Assembly: GCF_009937975.1 (NCBI RefSeq)
Contig: NZ_AP018441.1
Span: 620,001-684,000 of the forward strand
Direction of reading: 5' to 3'
Source of the DNA: Undibacterium sp. YM2
Lineage (GTDB): Bacteria; Pseudomonadota; Gammaproteobacteria; Burkholderiales; Burkholderiaceae_D
Length of the DNA stretch: 64,000 nucleotides
Shown piece by piece: positions 45,729 to 54,256 of this stretch. Below the pieces are notes generated by a model. It saw only the letters and a list, made by a program, of their open reading frames with translations, made no database searches and had not been told where the DNA came from. The translations under genes were made by a program, and so were the position numbers. Within the stretch, counting starts at the first letter, position 1, and each line of letters opens with the position of its first letter.

Positions 45729-46121
45729 ATGGGAACATACATAAGCGTCAGAGGCTGGGTAGCGTGCCGTGAAGAGTCCATTCCACAGATCAAGGCAGTA
45801 ATTTCATCCTTCATTGATAAAGCCGGAGACTATGGATTCGATGCTTCAAGAGCAGAAATGTATAATCAGGGCTGGGTAATTCCAGACACGCACATCAATT
45901 GGACTCATTACATATTTTACGGTGCTGACATACGAATCCAGCGTCTCAGCTACATAAAAGAACAGCTAAAAACACTCTCAAAAGAAATCACTCATTCAGA
46001 AGACTGGACAACCGACTATCTGACAGGAATATTTCACGCAGACCATGAAGATGGGATTGAGGGCTATATATGGAAATTATCCGATGGTGAATTTTACGAA
46101 GAAACAAAAAATGATAAATAG
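45729..46121 (+). CDS. Hypothetical protein, possibly horizontally acquired
   Basis: 130 residues with ATG start. Acidic and aromatic (GWVACREESIPQIKAVISSF, THYIFYGADIRIQRLSYIKE, YIWKLSDGEFYEETKNDK). No signal or membrane segment, and the overall look is that of a small cytoplasmic immunity-type protein. The DNA is clearly more AT-rich than the neighbours, and the codon use differs. Followed 21 bp later by another unknown gene. No family recognised. Confidence 0.6.
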   Translation: MGTYISVRGWVACREESIPQIKAVISSFIDKAGDYGFDASRAEMYNQGWVIPDTHINWTHYIFYGADIRIQRLSYIKEQLKTLSKEITHSEDWTTDYLTGIFHADHEDGIEGYIWKLSDGEFYEETKNDK

Positions 46122-46142
46122 TGCCATCGCGCCATTTTGAAC

Positions 46143-46676
46143 ATGACCCGTAATCTCAAGGAAATGCTGATCCCTGGTGCACTCCTGCCTGCACAGATAT
46201 TTCACCACAGCTTCAACAGATATTTGTTCTTTGATATAGATATCTGCACTTCCTGTGAATTAATGCATACGGTACAAAAATTGGTACGTGCGGGTTTTGG
46301 GCTTGAGGGGGGAGTGGAGGTGTATTCTGCTTCAGAGTATGAGAGCCTGAATATGTTTCGTGTTGCTGATGACTGGGTGCAAGCTATCACGAGCTGCGAA
46401 AAATACTTAAGAAATGCCGGAGACTATGGCGGACTAATTTTGCTGGATACCAGCAAACAGTGGGCTTTGTTTCAGCCCCGTCCTGTCGATATGGGGATAT
46501 TCGCCTTTAATAGCCAGGTGGAATTTGAAAAATTTGTGCCTGACATATACGACTACTTTTTTTCTTGCGCAGATATAAAAAATTGGATTTCACGGAAGAC
46601 GGAACATGATGTCGCTTTGGTAGAGACAGTAGGGTATGAGGTTTTGAGCGCACTCAATAAAAATTATTGTGTTTAA
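46143..46676 (+). CDS. Hypothetical protein, paired with upstream orphan
   Basis: 177 residues from ATG 46143 (a TTG six bases earlier is possible). It has aromatic and acidic segments (HSFNRYLFFDIDICTSCELM, LILLDTSKQWALFQPRPVD, YDYFFSCADIKNWISRK). No signal peptide. AT-rich like the gene before it. The size and style resemble immunity proteins of polymorphic toxin systems, but no toxin gene is adjacent, so this is only a suggestion. Confidence 0.55.
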   Translation: MTRNLKEMLIPGALLPAQIFHHSFNRYLFFDIDICTSCELMHTVQKLVRAGFGLEGGVEVYSASEYESLNMFRVADDWVQAITSCEKYLRNAGDYGGLILLDTSKQWALFQPRPVDMGIFAFNSQVEFEKFVPDIYDYFFSCADIKNWISRKTEHDVALVETVGYEVLSALNKNYCV

Positions 46677-46804
46677 CTTTATCCAATGGCAATGATTTAT
46701 CTTGGTATTGCACGGCTTGTATTCTCTGGCAATCAAATTATCTATGCCATTAGTTTTGCCTATATTTTTCGATAGTGATGATTGCTTGGTCTTGTGCAAG
46801 AGAT

Positions 46805-46893
46805 GGTGCGTTGTAACGCACCCTACTGATTGGGGCGCTGGACGACAGGATAGATGGCTTTGGCAGTTGCCCCTTCAAGGGGCGCTGCCAAAG
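46805..46893. repeat. Two REP-like palindromes downstream of panB
   Basis: GGTGCGTTGTAACGCACC (46805-46822) is a perfect 8-bp stem around GT. At 46858-46893 CTTTGGCAG...CTGCCAAAG encloses GCCCC-TTCAA-GGGGC. The second core resembles the ends of the element at 8695-8841. They lie between convergent genes, and the hairpin may help end panB transcription, but no T tract follows. Confidence 0.7.
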
Positions 46894-46917
46894 TCAAATG
46901 ACAAACCAAAAACCAAA

Positions 46918-47730
46918 TTAGAAACTATGCTCCAGCGCAGGGAAAGATTTGTCTTTCACTGCCGCGACATACGCCTGTACCGCCGCATCAATACTGGTCT
47001 GGCCTTCCATGAAGTTTTTCACGAAGCGGGCTTTGCGACCTGGGAATACGCCCAGCAAATCGTGCATGACGAGTACCTGGCCTGAGCAATCAACGCCTGC
47101 GCCTATGCCTATTGTGGGGATATGCAGGGAATCTGTGACTTCTTTGCCGAGGCTGGCGGGTATCGCTTCCAGCACCAGCATCGTTGCACCGGCTTCCTGT
47201 ACGGCCAGCGCTTCGGCTTTGAGCAGATTGGCGGAGGCATCGGTCTTGCCTTGCACCTTGTAGCCACCTAACTGATGTACGGATTGCGGTGTCAGGCCCA
47301 GGTGGGCGCAGACAGGGATCGCGCGTTCGGTCAGGAACTTGATGGTCGGTGCCAGCCAGTGGCCGCCTTCGAGCTTGACCATCTGTGCGCCCGCCTGCAT
47401 CAGTTGCACGGCGTTGTTGAAAGCGGCTTCCGGTGTCGCATACGTGCCAAAGGGCATGTCGGCCACGACCAGTGCCTTCTGGTTACCGCGTGCTACTGCC
47501 GCAGTGTGATAGGCCACATCATGCAATGTCACTGGCAGGGTGGAGTCATGTCCCTGGCATACCATGCCGAGGGAGTCACCGATGAGTAAAATCTCTACGC
47601 CGCAACGGTCCATGAGGGAAGCGAAGCTGGCATCGTAGGCGGTGAGCATGGTGATTTTTTCACCTTTCTCACGCATCGCGATCAAGCCAGGAATGCTTAC
47701 TGCTTTACGGTCTTGCAAATATTCAGCCAT
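46918..47730 (-). CDS. panB: 3-methyl-2-oxobutanoate hydroxymethyltransferase
   Basis: First enzyme of pantothenate synthesis, adding a hydroxymethyl group from methylene-THF to ketoisovalerate. 270 residues. [20 protein letters not shown], the metal and substrate motif [26 protein letters not shown], and [20 protein letters not shown] are all present. The usual partner panC is not adjacent here. Confidence 0.96.
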   Translation of the reverse strand: MAEYLQDRKAVSIPGLIAMREKGEKITMLTAYDASFASLMDRCGVEILLIGDSLGMVCQGHDSTLPVTLHDVAYHTAAVARGNQKALVVADMPFGTYATPEAAFNNAVQLMQAGAQMVKLEGGHWLAPTIKFLTERAIPVCAHLGLTPQSVHQLGGYKVQGKTDASANLLKAEALAVQEAGATMLVLEAIPASLGKEVTDSLHIPTIGIGAGVDCSGQVLVMHDLLGVFPGRKARFVKNFMEGQTSIDAAVQAYVAAVKDKSFPALEHSF

Positions 47731-47802
47731 TCTTTTTCTCCAAAGGTGATGCTGTCATCTGATTTTTATTTGACAGCGGTTTTGTCTCCACCTTACATCC
47801 TC

Positions 47803-48150
47803 TCAAGATCTAAAAATAAAATAGACCGCTCCCACCAGGCACAAACCCGCCCACACATAATCAAGCTTGAATGGCTGGCCCATATAAAACATGGCAAAGG
47901 GCACGAAGACGATCAGGGTCAGGGCTTCCTGCAATATCTTCAGCTGTGCCAGGCTGTACGCAGTGTAGCCTATTCTGTTGGCAGGCACTTGCAGCAGGTA
48001 TTCGAACAGGGCGATGCCCCAGCTGATAAAGGCGGCTACCCACCAGGCTTTGCTGGACAGGCTTTTCAGATGGCCATACCAGGCTACCGTCATGAAGATA
48101 TTGGAGAGTATTAACAAACCTGTGGTTTGCACAATGATGGGGATTTGCAT
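47803..48150 (-). CDS. DUF486 (DMT-like) small membrane protein
   Basis: 115 residues and four hydrophobic helices. The N-terminal LILSNIFMTVAWYGHLK, ISWGIALFEYLLQVPANRIG and LKILQEALTLIVFVPFAMFY are typical of the DUF486 family of small multidrug-resistance-like proteins. The charge pattern and size suggest a homodimeric membrane protein. Function unknown. Located between folK and panB. Confidence 0.9.
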   Translation of the reverse strand: MQIPIIVQTTGLLILSNIFMTVAWYGHLKSLSSKAWWVAAFISWGIALFEYLLQVPANRIGYTAYSLAQLKILQEALTLIVFVPFAMFYMGQPFKLDYVWAGLCLVGAVYFIFRS

Positions 48151-48179
48151 GGGGCCTCGCTTATCGCCTGGTCAGGCGC

Positions 48180-48677
48180 TCAGGTAATGGGTAATTCTTG
48201 TATGCGTTGCTCAGCCACCGCAGCGACATAGCTTTGCGCACGGCCTTTGCCGGGAATGCTGATATCGGCAGACAGTTGCAGCAGGGGCAGCAGCACAAAA
48301 GCGCGTTCTGTCATGCGTGGATGGGGGACTTGCAGGTCGGCGGTATTGATTTCTTCATCGCCATACAAGAGCAAGTCCAGGTCCAGGGTGCGCGGTGCAT
48401 TGCGGTAGGGGCGCTCGCGACCATGCGCGAGTTCTATGGCTTGCAGGTGTTGCAACACGTCGGTGGCACTCAGGCTGGTGGCGAGTTCTGCGACAGCATT
48501 GACGTAATCGTCACCGCTAGAATCGATGGGCGCACTGCCAAACAGGGCAGAGCGCGCCACGAGTGTGGTGTCCGGCAATTGCGCCAGCGCATTTATGGCT
48601 TTGCTGACACTGGCCCTGGCATCACCAAGGTTGGCACCTATACCTATGAAAACCTGCAAATTCACTCGCACACTCAT
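48180..48677 (-). CDS. folK: 2-amino-4-hydroxy-6-hydroxymethyldihydropteridine pyrophosphokinase
   Basis: Transfers pyrophosphate from ATP to the pterin precursor of folate. 165 residues. FIGIGANLGDA at the start, RPYRNAPRTLDLDLLLYGDE with the two metal-binding Asp, and VPHPRMTERAFVLLPLLQL are diagnostic. The start overlaps the pcnB stop by four bases, so translation is coupled. Confidence 0.95.
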   Translation of the reverse strand: MSVRVNLQVFIGIGANLGDARASVSKAINALAQLPDTTLVARSALFGSAPIDSSGDDYVNAVAELATSLSATDVLQHLQAIELAHGRERPYRNAPRTLDLDLLLYGDEEINTADLQVPHPRMTERAFVLLPLLQLSADISIPGKGRAQSYVAAVAEQRIQELPIT

Positions 48678-50029
48678 TCGGCTGCTGCGGCTGCCTTGCG
48701 TGGGGCACGGCGGCGGGGCTTGCGTTTTTTGGGGCCAGCTTCGGCTGCTTTGGGTTTTGTATTTATCAGGCGGTCACGCTCTACGCTGTCGCCTTCCATG
48801 AAATCTGTCCACCATTCACCGATTTCTTCATCGATTTCACCGGAGGCACAACGCAGCAGCAAGAAGTCATAACCAGCGCGCAGGCGCGGGTGCTCCAGCA
48901 TCTTGTACGGGGTCTTGCCTACGCGCTTGTCAAAGCGTGGCTGCATGGCCCAGATGTCGCGCATGTCCGATCCTATCTTGCGCTGTATCGCCAGAGCGTC
49001 AGTTTGGGTATTGAGTACATCATCGGCAGCGAGGTGCAGGGCAGGGATGGGGAATTCACCGGCGGCTTTATAGGCTTCCCATTTCTCGACGACCTGGTGC
49101 CACAGCAAGGAGGCAAACAAGAAGCCGGGTGAGACGCCCTTGCCCTGTTGCACGCGTTCATCAGTATTGGCCAGCGCCAGGGTGACAAATTTTTCGCCCA
49201 GGGGTTGTTCCAGTACTACGTCCAGCAGGGGCATCAGGCCATGGTGCAGGCCTTCTTTGCGCAATTGCTGCAGGCAGGCCATGGCATGGCCGCTGGTCAG
49301 CAGTTTCAGGGTTTCATCAAACACACGCGCGGCAGGTACATTGTTGATCAGCGGTGCCATCACGGCGATAGGGGCGCGGGTGGATGCATCGATCGTGAAG
49401 TTCAGTTTTGCAGCAAAGCGCACCACGCGCAGCATGCGCACCGGGTCTTCGCGGTAACGGGCTTCTGGCACGCCTATGATGCGCAGGGTTTTCTTTTTGA
49501 TGTCTTTCATGCCGCCGTGATAATCGAGCACGGTCTGTGTGGCCGGGTCGTAATACATGGCATTCACAGTGAAGTCGCGACGGGCAGCATCTTCATGTTG
49601 TTCACCAAAGGTATTGTCGCGCAAGACACGGCCATGTTCGTCCTTGGGTGCGCCATCGGTGGCTGCACCACGGAAGGTGGTGACTTCCAGCAAATCCTGC
49701 CCAAACATCACGTGCACGATCTGGAAGCGGCGGCCTATGATAAAGGCGCGGCGGAACAGGCGCTTGACCTGTTCAGGCGTTGCATTGGTCGCAATGTCAA
49801 AGTCCTTGGGTTTGACACCAGTCAGCAAGTCGCGCACGGCCCCGCCGACCACGAAGGCTTTAAAGCCATTCTCTTGCAGGGTCTGGGTGATGCGTATGGC
49901 ATTCGCAGACACCAGTTGCGGGTCTATGCCGTGGTCTTTAGGACCCAGCACAGTTGGCTTTTGGTTGGCGCTGGCGACATCGCTCTTGTTTTTTACGCCC
50001 AGTATTTTGCGAATAAATTTCTTGATCAT
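48674..50029 (-). CDS. pcnB: Poly(A) polymerase I
   Basis: Adds 3' poly(A) tails that promote RNA decay. 451 residues. The nucleotidyltransferase head has FVVGGAVRDLLTGVKPKDFD and ARRDFTVNAMYYDP, and the RNA-binding YREDPVRMLRVVRFAAKLNF follows. The basic C-terminal tail (GPKKRKPRRRAPRKAAAAAE) is typical of PcnB rather than CCA-adding enzyme. It overlaps both neighbours by four bases. Confidence 0.95.
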   Translation of the reverse strand: MIKKFIRKILGVKNKSDVASANQKPTVLGPKDHGIDPQLVSANAIRITQTLQENGFKAFVVGGAVRDLLTGVKPKDFDIATNATPEQVKRLFRRAFIIGRRFQIVHVMFGQDLLEVTTFRGAATDGAPKDEHGRVLRDNTFGEQHEDAARRDFTVNAMYYDPATQTVLDYHGGMKDIKKKTLRIIGVPEARYREDPVRMLRVVRFAAKLNFTIDASTRAPIAVMAPLINNVPAARVFDETLKLLTSGHAMACLQQLRKEGLHHGLMPLLDVVLEQPLGEKFVTLALANTDERVQQGKGVSPGFLFASLLWHQVVEKWEAYKAAGEFPIPALHLAADDVLNTQTDALAIQRKIGSDMRDIWAMQPRFDKRVGKTPYKMLEHPRLRAGYDFLLLRCASGEIDEEIGEWWTDFMEGDSVERDRLINTKPKAAEAGPKKRKPRRRAPRKAAAAAE

Positions 50030-50715
50030 TGCTTGTCAAACAGGTGAAGTTGAGGCCAACCTTTTGCCAGTGCATGGGCACTTAATTTGGCATTGGGGTT
50101 GGTTGCGACAGGATGGCTGACGCGTTCCAGCAGCGGTATATCGTTTTGCGAATCGCTGTAAAAATAACTATGGTGAAAGTCGCTGAGTTGCTTTAATGGC
50201 GTAACTTCCTGCTTCGCCAGCCAGTCTGCCAGATGGGTGATCTTGCCTGGGCCAGAGCTGGGCACGCCCAGCAGTTTGCCGGTGATATTACCAGTGGCAT
50301 CGAGCTCAGGCTCTGCCGCCATCAAGTGTTGCACACCCAGTGCCGTGGCGATGGGGGCAGTGACAAAGCGGTTGGTGGCGGTGATGATGGCGATCAGGTC
50401 ATCCTGATCCTGGTGCTTCTTGATCAGGTCATAAGCCGCGGGCAACAGGGCTGGCTGTATGACTTCCTGCATGAACTGCTGATGCAAGTCATCCAGTTTG
50501 CTGCGGGGGAATTGCGCCAGTGTGCCCAGAGCAAATTCCAGATACTCGACCGGGTCCAGTGTGCCAGCCTGGTATTGTGCAAAAAACGCTGCATTGCGGC
50601 GGGCAAATTCGTCGGCATCGACAGCGCCAACGCGACACAGGAACTGGCCCCATTCAAAATCAGAATCGATGGGGATCAGGGTGTGGTCAAGATCAAATAA
50701 GGCGATATTACGCAT
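50026..50715 (-). CDS. HAD-family hydrolase (subfamily IB)
   Basis: 229 residues. Motif I ALFDLDHTLIPIDSD with nucleophile Asp, motif II Ser/Thr in IAIITATNRFVT, and motif III/IV Asp pair in YSDSQNDIPLLE are present. It resembles the SerB/CicA-type phosphatases. The gene lies one base from hda and overlaps pcnB, a conserved place in Burkholderiales. Substrate unknown. Confidence 0.92.
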   Translation of the reverse strand: MRNIALFDLDHTLIPIDSDFEWGQFLCRVGAVDADEFARRNAAFFAQYQAGTLDPVEYLEFALGTLAQFPRSKLDDLHQQFMQEVIQPALLPAAYDLIKKHQDQDDLIAIITATNRFVTAPIATALGVQHLMAAEPELDATGNITGKLLGVPSSGPGKITHLADWLAKQEVTPLKQLSDFHHSYFYSDSQNDIPLLERVSHPVATNPNAKLSAHALAKGWPQLHLFDKQ

Positions 50716-50716
50716 G

Positions 50717-51412
50717 CTATTCTGTCATGTTGTCAGGGTCCTGCTGTTGTTGCAGCATCAGTTCGCGCAACAGTGGCAGGGTGATGGGGCGCTTGGTGAC
50801 CAGGGAATAATGGTCCAGCTGGTCCAGGATATTGCTCAGCGTACTCATGTCGCGGCGGTAATGGGTAATCAGATAGGGTAACACGCCGGGGGATATCTGT
50901 ATGCCGCGCGCCTGGGCCGCTTTTTCCAGTGCGGCTATCTTGTCTTCGTCCGTCAGGCCATGCACCTGGTAGATCAGGCCCCAGCCAAAGCGGGTGCGCA
51001 AGTCGTCACGTACATTCAAAATCATCGGAGGGCGGTTGCCTGCGCCTATCAAAAAACCACCACGTGCACGTGCTTCATTGAACAGATTGAAGGCGGCAAT
51101 CTGGTTCAGCGGCGACAATTGGTCGCAATCGTCAAGCAGGTAGAGACTCACGCCCTCGGTAAAGTCAAAGGCAGATTCTGGCGCATCAGCCGGGATATAG
51201 CGTGCCGTGGCATCTGCTGCCAGTGCATGCAGCAAATGCGTCTTGCCAGCCCCAGGCTCACCCCAGATATACACAGAGCGCTCGCCGTACTGACTGGTAA
51301 TGCGCTGGTCAAACATGCCCAGCAATTGCGCCAGCTCAGCATTTTGCCCCACCACAAAGGTGGCGAGGGACGGCAACTTTTGCGCGTCCAGGTCGAGTAA
51401 TAATTGCCTCAT
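50717..51412 (-). CDS. hda: DnaA regulatory inactivator Hda
   Basis: An AAA+ DnaA-like protein which, with the sliding clamp, converts DnaA-ATP to DnaA-ADP after initiation. 231 residues. MRQLLLDL at the N-terminus resembles the clamp-binding motif region. Walker A is WGEPGAGKTHLLHA, Walker B LYLLDDCDQLSP, arginine finger LRTRFGWGLI. The DNA-binding domain IV of DnaA is absent, as expected. It overlaps perM by four bases. Confidence 0.93.
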   Translation of the reverse strand: MRQLLLDLDAQKLPSLATFVVGQNAELAQLLGMFDQRITSQYGERSVYIWGEPGAGKTHLLHALAADATARYIPADAPESAFDFTEGVSLYLLDDCDQLSPLNQIAAFNLFNEARARGGFLIGAGNRPPMILNVRDDLRTRFGWGLIYQVHGLTDEDKIAALEKAAQARGIQISPGVLPYLITHYRRDMSTLSNILDQLDHYSLVTKRPITLPLLRELMLQQQQDPDNMTE

Positions 51413-52494
51413 GTCTGGCTATAAAAAGGACTGTTCAGGTAAGACGTGCGTATGTGCTTGACGGCGACCGAGATCACGGCTGATGCTGGCAGGGCAATTA
51501 AAATGCCGATGAAGCCAAACAGTTGCCCGAATGCCATCAAGGCAAAAATCACGGTCAGCGGGTGCAAGCCTATGCGTTCGCCGACCAGGCGTGGCGTCAG
51601 GTAAAACGATTCCAGCATCTGTCCTATGCCATAGATGATCGCGACTGACATCAGGCCGCTAAAACCATCAAATTGCAGGATAGCACCTATCAGCGCCAGT
51701 ACCAGCCCCAGGCCATAACCAAGATAAGGGATGAATACCAGAAAACCGGTAATGATGCCGACCGGCAAAGCCAGGTCAAAACGGGCGATGCTGAGTGCGA
51801 CCGAGTAATACACCGCCAGTACGATCATCACCAGGATCTGGCCGCGCAGGTATTGCGCGAGGATATCATCAACTTCTTCTACCGCATTGGCCACGCTTTT
51901 GACAAAACGGCGCGGGATGAAATGGCTCAGGCGTTTGATCAGTGAATGCCAGTCCATCAGCAGGTAAAACAGCACGATGGGGATCAGCAGCAGATTGGCA
52001 ACCATGCCCAGCACGGCAGTGCCGCCGACACGGATGGAATTCAGTACCGCCTTGCCGATCACGTCACCGCTATTGGCCATCTGTTCGGTCAACAAGGCTT
52101 TGATGCCGGTGCTGTCCAGACGCACCTTGATACCAAATTCTGACAGCATGGGCGTCAGCATTTCATCAAGCTTGTTGAAGAAGCTGGGTATCTGGTCTTG
52201 TAATTGTGGCACTTCTTTTTGCAATATCGGTATCATGATCAAGACCATGGCCAGCGCGGCGGCGATCAGTATCACAATGACCAGGGTCGCCGCAACCGAG
52301 CGCGGCAGGCCAAATTTCTTGATACGCAGGGCACACAGCTTGTCGACCCAGGGTGTCAGCACATAAGACAATATGCTGGCGACGATAAAAGGCATCAACA
52401 CCGGGCCCAGCAGCGACAGCAAGCTCAGTAGCGCAATTGCCACGGCCAGCCACAGCATGGATTGTTTTTGCTCCGACGTAAAAGAAAGTGGCAT
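51409..52494 (-). CDS. AI-2E family / PerM-like permease
   Basis: 361 residues with about eight membrane helices (LWLAVAIALLSLLSLLGPVL, SVAATLVIVILIAAALAMVL, GIITGFLVFIPYLGYGLGLV, VIFALMAFGQLFGFIGILIA). PYLGYGLG and the C-terminal GFIGILIALPASAVI are conserved in the family. Substrate uncertain. Members have been linked to AI-2 or ion export. First gene of the perM-hda-HAD-pcnB-folK operon, divergent from purM. Confidence 0.92.
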   Translation of the reverse strand: MPLSFTSEQKQSMLWLAVAIALLSLLSLLGPVLMPFIVASILSYVLTPWVDKLCALRIKKFGLPRSVAATLVIVILIAAALAMVLIMIPILQKEVPQLQDQIPSFFNKLDEMLTPMLSEFGIKVRLDSTGIKALLTEQMANSGDVIGKAVLNSIRVGGTAVLGMVANLLLIPIVLFYLLMDWHSLIKRLSHFIPRRFVKSVANAVEEVDDILAQYLRGQILVMIVLAVYYSVALSIARFDLALPVGIITGFLVFIPYLGYGLGLVLALIGAILQFDGFSGLMSVAIIYGIGQMLESFYLTPRLVGERIGLHPLTVIFALMAFGQLFGFIGILIALPASAVISVAVKHIRTSYLNSPFYSQT

Positions 52495-52660
52495 GTTTTT
52501 GGCTAAATAGTAGTCAAGAAGTTATCGAATTTGCTGCCTGGCCCAAAATACAGCGTATTTGCGGTCAATATACGCGGTCAATTTGTTAAAATAGCGGTTT
52601 TGCCGGACTTTTCTGGCAATTTCTCTATTTTACCGCCTCCTGCCCCTATTGCCGAATATC
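52495..52660. promoter_or_regulatory. Divergent perM / purM promoter region
   Basis: It contains the direct repeat GCGGTCAAT at 52561-52569 and 52574-52582 (13-bp period) followed by TTGTTAAAATAG. The repeat could bind a regulator. This is a pattern only, with no known site matched. Confidence 0.4.
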
Positions 52661-53704
52661 ATGAGCACTTCTACCCCTGTTTCTCTCTCTTACGCCGACG
52701 CTGGTGTCGATATGGTTGCCGGCGATGCGCTGGTTGATGCCATCAAACCCTTTGCCAAACGCACCATGCGCGAAGGTGTCATGGCTGGCATAGGCGGTTT
52801 TGGCGCCATGTTTGAAGTCAGCAAAAAATACAAGGAACCAGTCCTGGTTTCCGGTACTGACGGCGTGGGCACCAAGCTGAAACTGGCTTTCCACCTCAAC
52901 AAGCATGACACGGTAGGCATAGACCTGGTCGCCATGAGCGTTAATGACATCCTGGTACAAGGCGCAGAGCCGCTGTTCTTCCTCGACTATTTTGCCTGCG
53001 GCAAACTTGATGTTGCCACGGCAACTGATGTCATCAAGGGCGTGGCCTTTGGTTGCGAACAGGCTGGTTGCGCCCTGATCGGTGGCGAAACTGCTGAAAT
53101 GCCATCCATGTATCCAGATGGCGAATACGACCTGGCTGGTTTTGCCGTTGGCGCAGTCGAAAAATCCAAAATCATTGATGGCAGCAAGATACAACCGGGT
53201 GACGTTATCCTCGGCCTGGCATCTTCCGGCATCCACTCCAATGGCTTTTCGCTGGTGCGCAAGATCATTGAAGTTGCCAAGCCAGACCTGAATGCGGACT
53301 TCCATGGCCGCAGCCTCGGCGACGCCCTGATGGCACCAACCCGCATCTACGTCAAACCTTTGCTGGCCCTGATGGAAACCCTGGAAGTCAAAGGCATGGC
53401 CCACATCACCGGTGGCGGCCTGGTAGAAAACGTCCCGCGTGTACTGGGTGACAAACTGACCGCCGTCCTGCATAAAGACGCATGGACACTGCCACCGCTG
53501 TTCACCTGGCTGCAACAACACGGCGGCGTGGCAGATGCAGAAATGCACCGCGTATTTAACTGCGGCATAGGCATGGTTGTCATCGTTGCGGCTGAGCAGG
53601 CTGATGCAGCCCTGGCACAACTGACTGCTGCTGGTGAGTCTGTCTATAAGATTGGTGAGATACGTGCCCGTGAAGGTAATGAGCATCAGACTATCGTTGT
53701 TTGA
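52661..53704 (+). CDS. purM: Phosphoribosylformylglycinamidine cyclo-ligase
   Basis: Closes the imidazole ring (AIR synthesis) in purine biosynthesis. 347 residues from the ATG at 52661 (MSTSTPVSL). A TTG four codons earlier is less likely. [65 protein letters not shown] and [17 protein letters not shown] are the family motifs. A terminator follows. Confidence 0.97.
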   Translation: MSTSTPVSLSYADAGVDMVAGDALVDAIKPFAKRTMREGVMAGIGGFGAMFEVSKKYKEPVLVSGTDGVGTKLKLAFHLNKHDTVGIDLVAMSVNDILVQGAEPLFFLDYFACGKLDVATATDVIKGVAFGCEQAGCALIGGETAEMPSMYPDGEYDLAGFAVGAVEKSKIIDGSKIQPGDVILGLASSGIHSNGFSLVRKIIEVAKPDLNADFHGRSLGDALMAPTRIYVKPLLALMETLEVKGMAHITGGGLVENVPRVLGDKLTAVLHKDAWTLPPLFTWLQQHGGVADAEMHRVFNCGIGMVVIVAAEQADAALAQLTAAGESVYKIGEIRAREGNEHQTIVV

Positions 53705-53754
53705 TGGCGCGAGTCTGAGCCGGGTGAGTTGATTCAGCCGCTTTGAGAATGTAC

Positions 53755-53786
53755 AAAAACCCAGTCATGTTTGACTGGGTTTTTTA
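53755..53786 (+). terminator. Terminator after purM
   Basis: AAAAACCCAGTCA-TGT-TTGACTGGGTTTTTT is a strong stem with A and T tracts, 50 bp after the stop. Confidence 0.92.
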
Positions 53787-54256
53787 TTTGTTGCGTTCAG
53801 TATGAGTATTTGACCTTGCCCGACGCTGAGCCTCTGGGCACGTCTTAACGCACCGGTTTCAGTATAGGCATGTCGGGGCGGGTATAGTCATATCATTCAT
53901 ATCCTTGCTTGTTAAAACAGCTTCGTGCACGTAGTACTCACTGTTAGAATTCTCAGGCAGCCCAGGCATACTTTAGCGGTGCTTCATTTAAGCGTTCACG
54001 GCGAATTAATGCGCTTTACTGTCTGGGCTTGCACCCTCTTTGCCATTTGCCTAGGCGAGGCTTCACGGGCGCAACTTGGCACCCCAGCATCTGGCAAGCT
54101 GGCACGGGCCGCGCGTCCTGGTGAATTTCAAAAAAACCTCACTACGTCTCAATTGACGGTAGCAAATAATAATCATTTATCTTTATTGCCAAATAATAAT
54201 CCTGTATATTTGCTTGCAAATTCCCCGTAAGACCTCCCTCCAGAAAGGATACCTGT
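53787..54256. other. Intergenic, with weak candidate small secreted ORF
   Basis: The only candidate gene is a frame at 54009-54230 (73 residues) starting MRFTVWACTLFAICLGEASR, which looks like a signal peptide, and ending in an Asn-rich tail. It lacks a ribosome binding site, so I list it only as possible. The DNA near 54167-54210 has the repeat CAAATAATAATC twice. Confidence 0.35.

Noticed and set aside
45729..46676. Toxin-antitoxin or contact-toxin immunity pair
   Set aside because: Size and style would fit immunity proteins, but there is no adjacent toxin and no recognised domain, so no such function is assigned.
52646..53686. A 346-codon minus-strand frame opposite purM
   Set aside because: Antisense shadow of purM with no recognisable domain.
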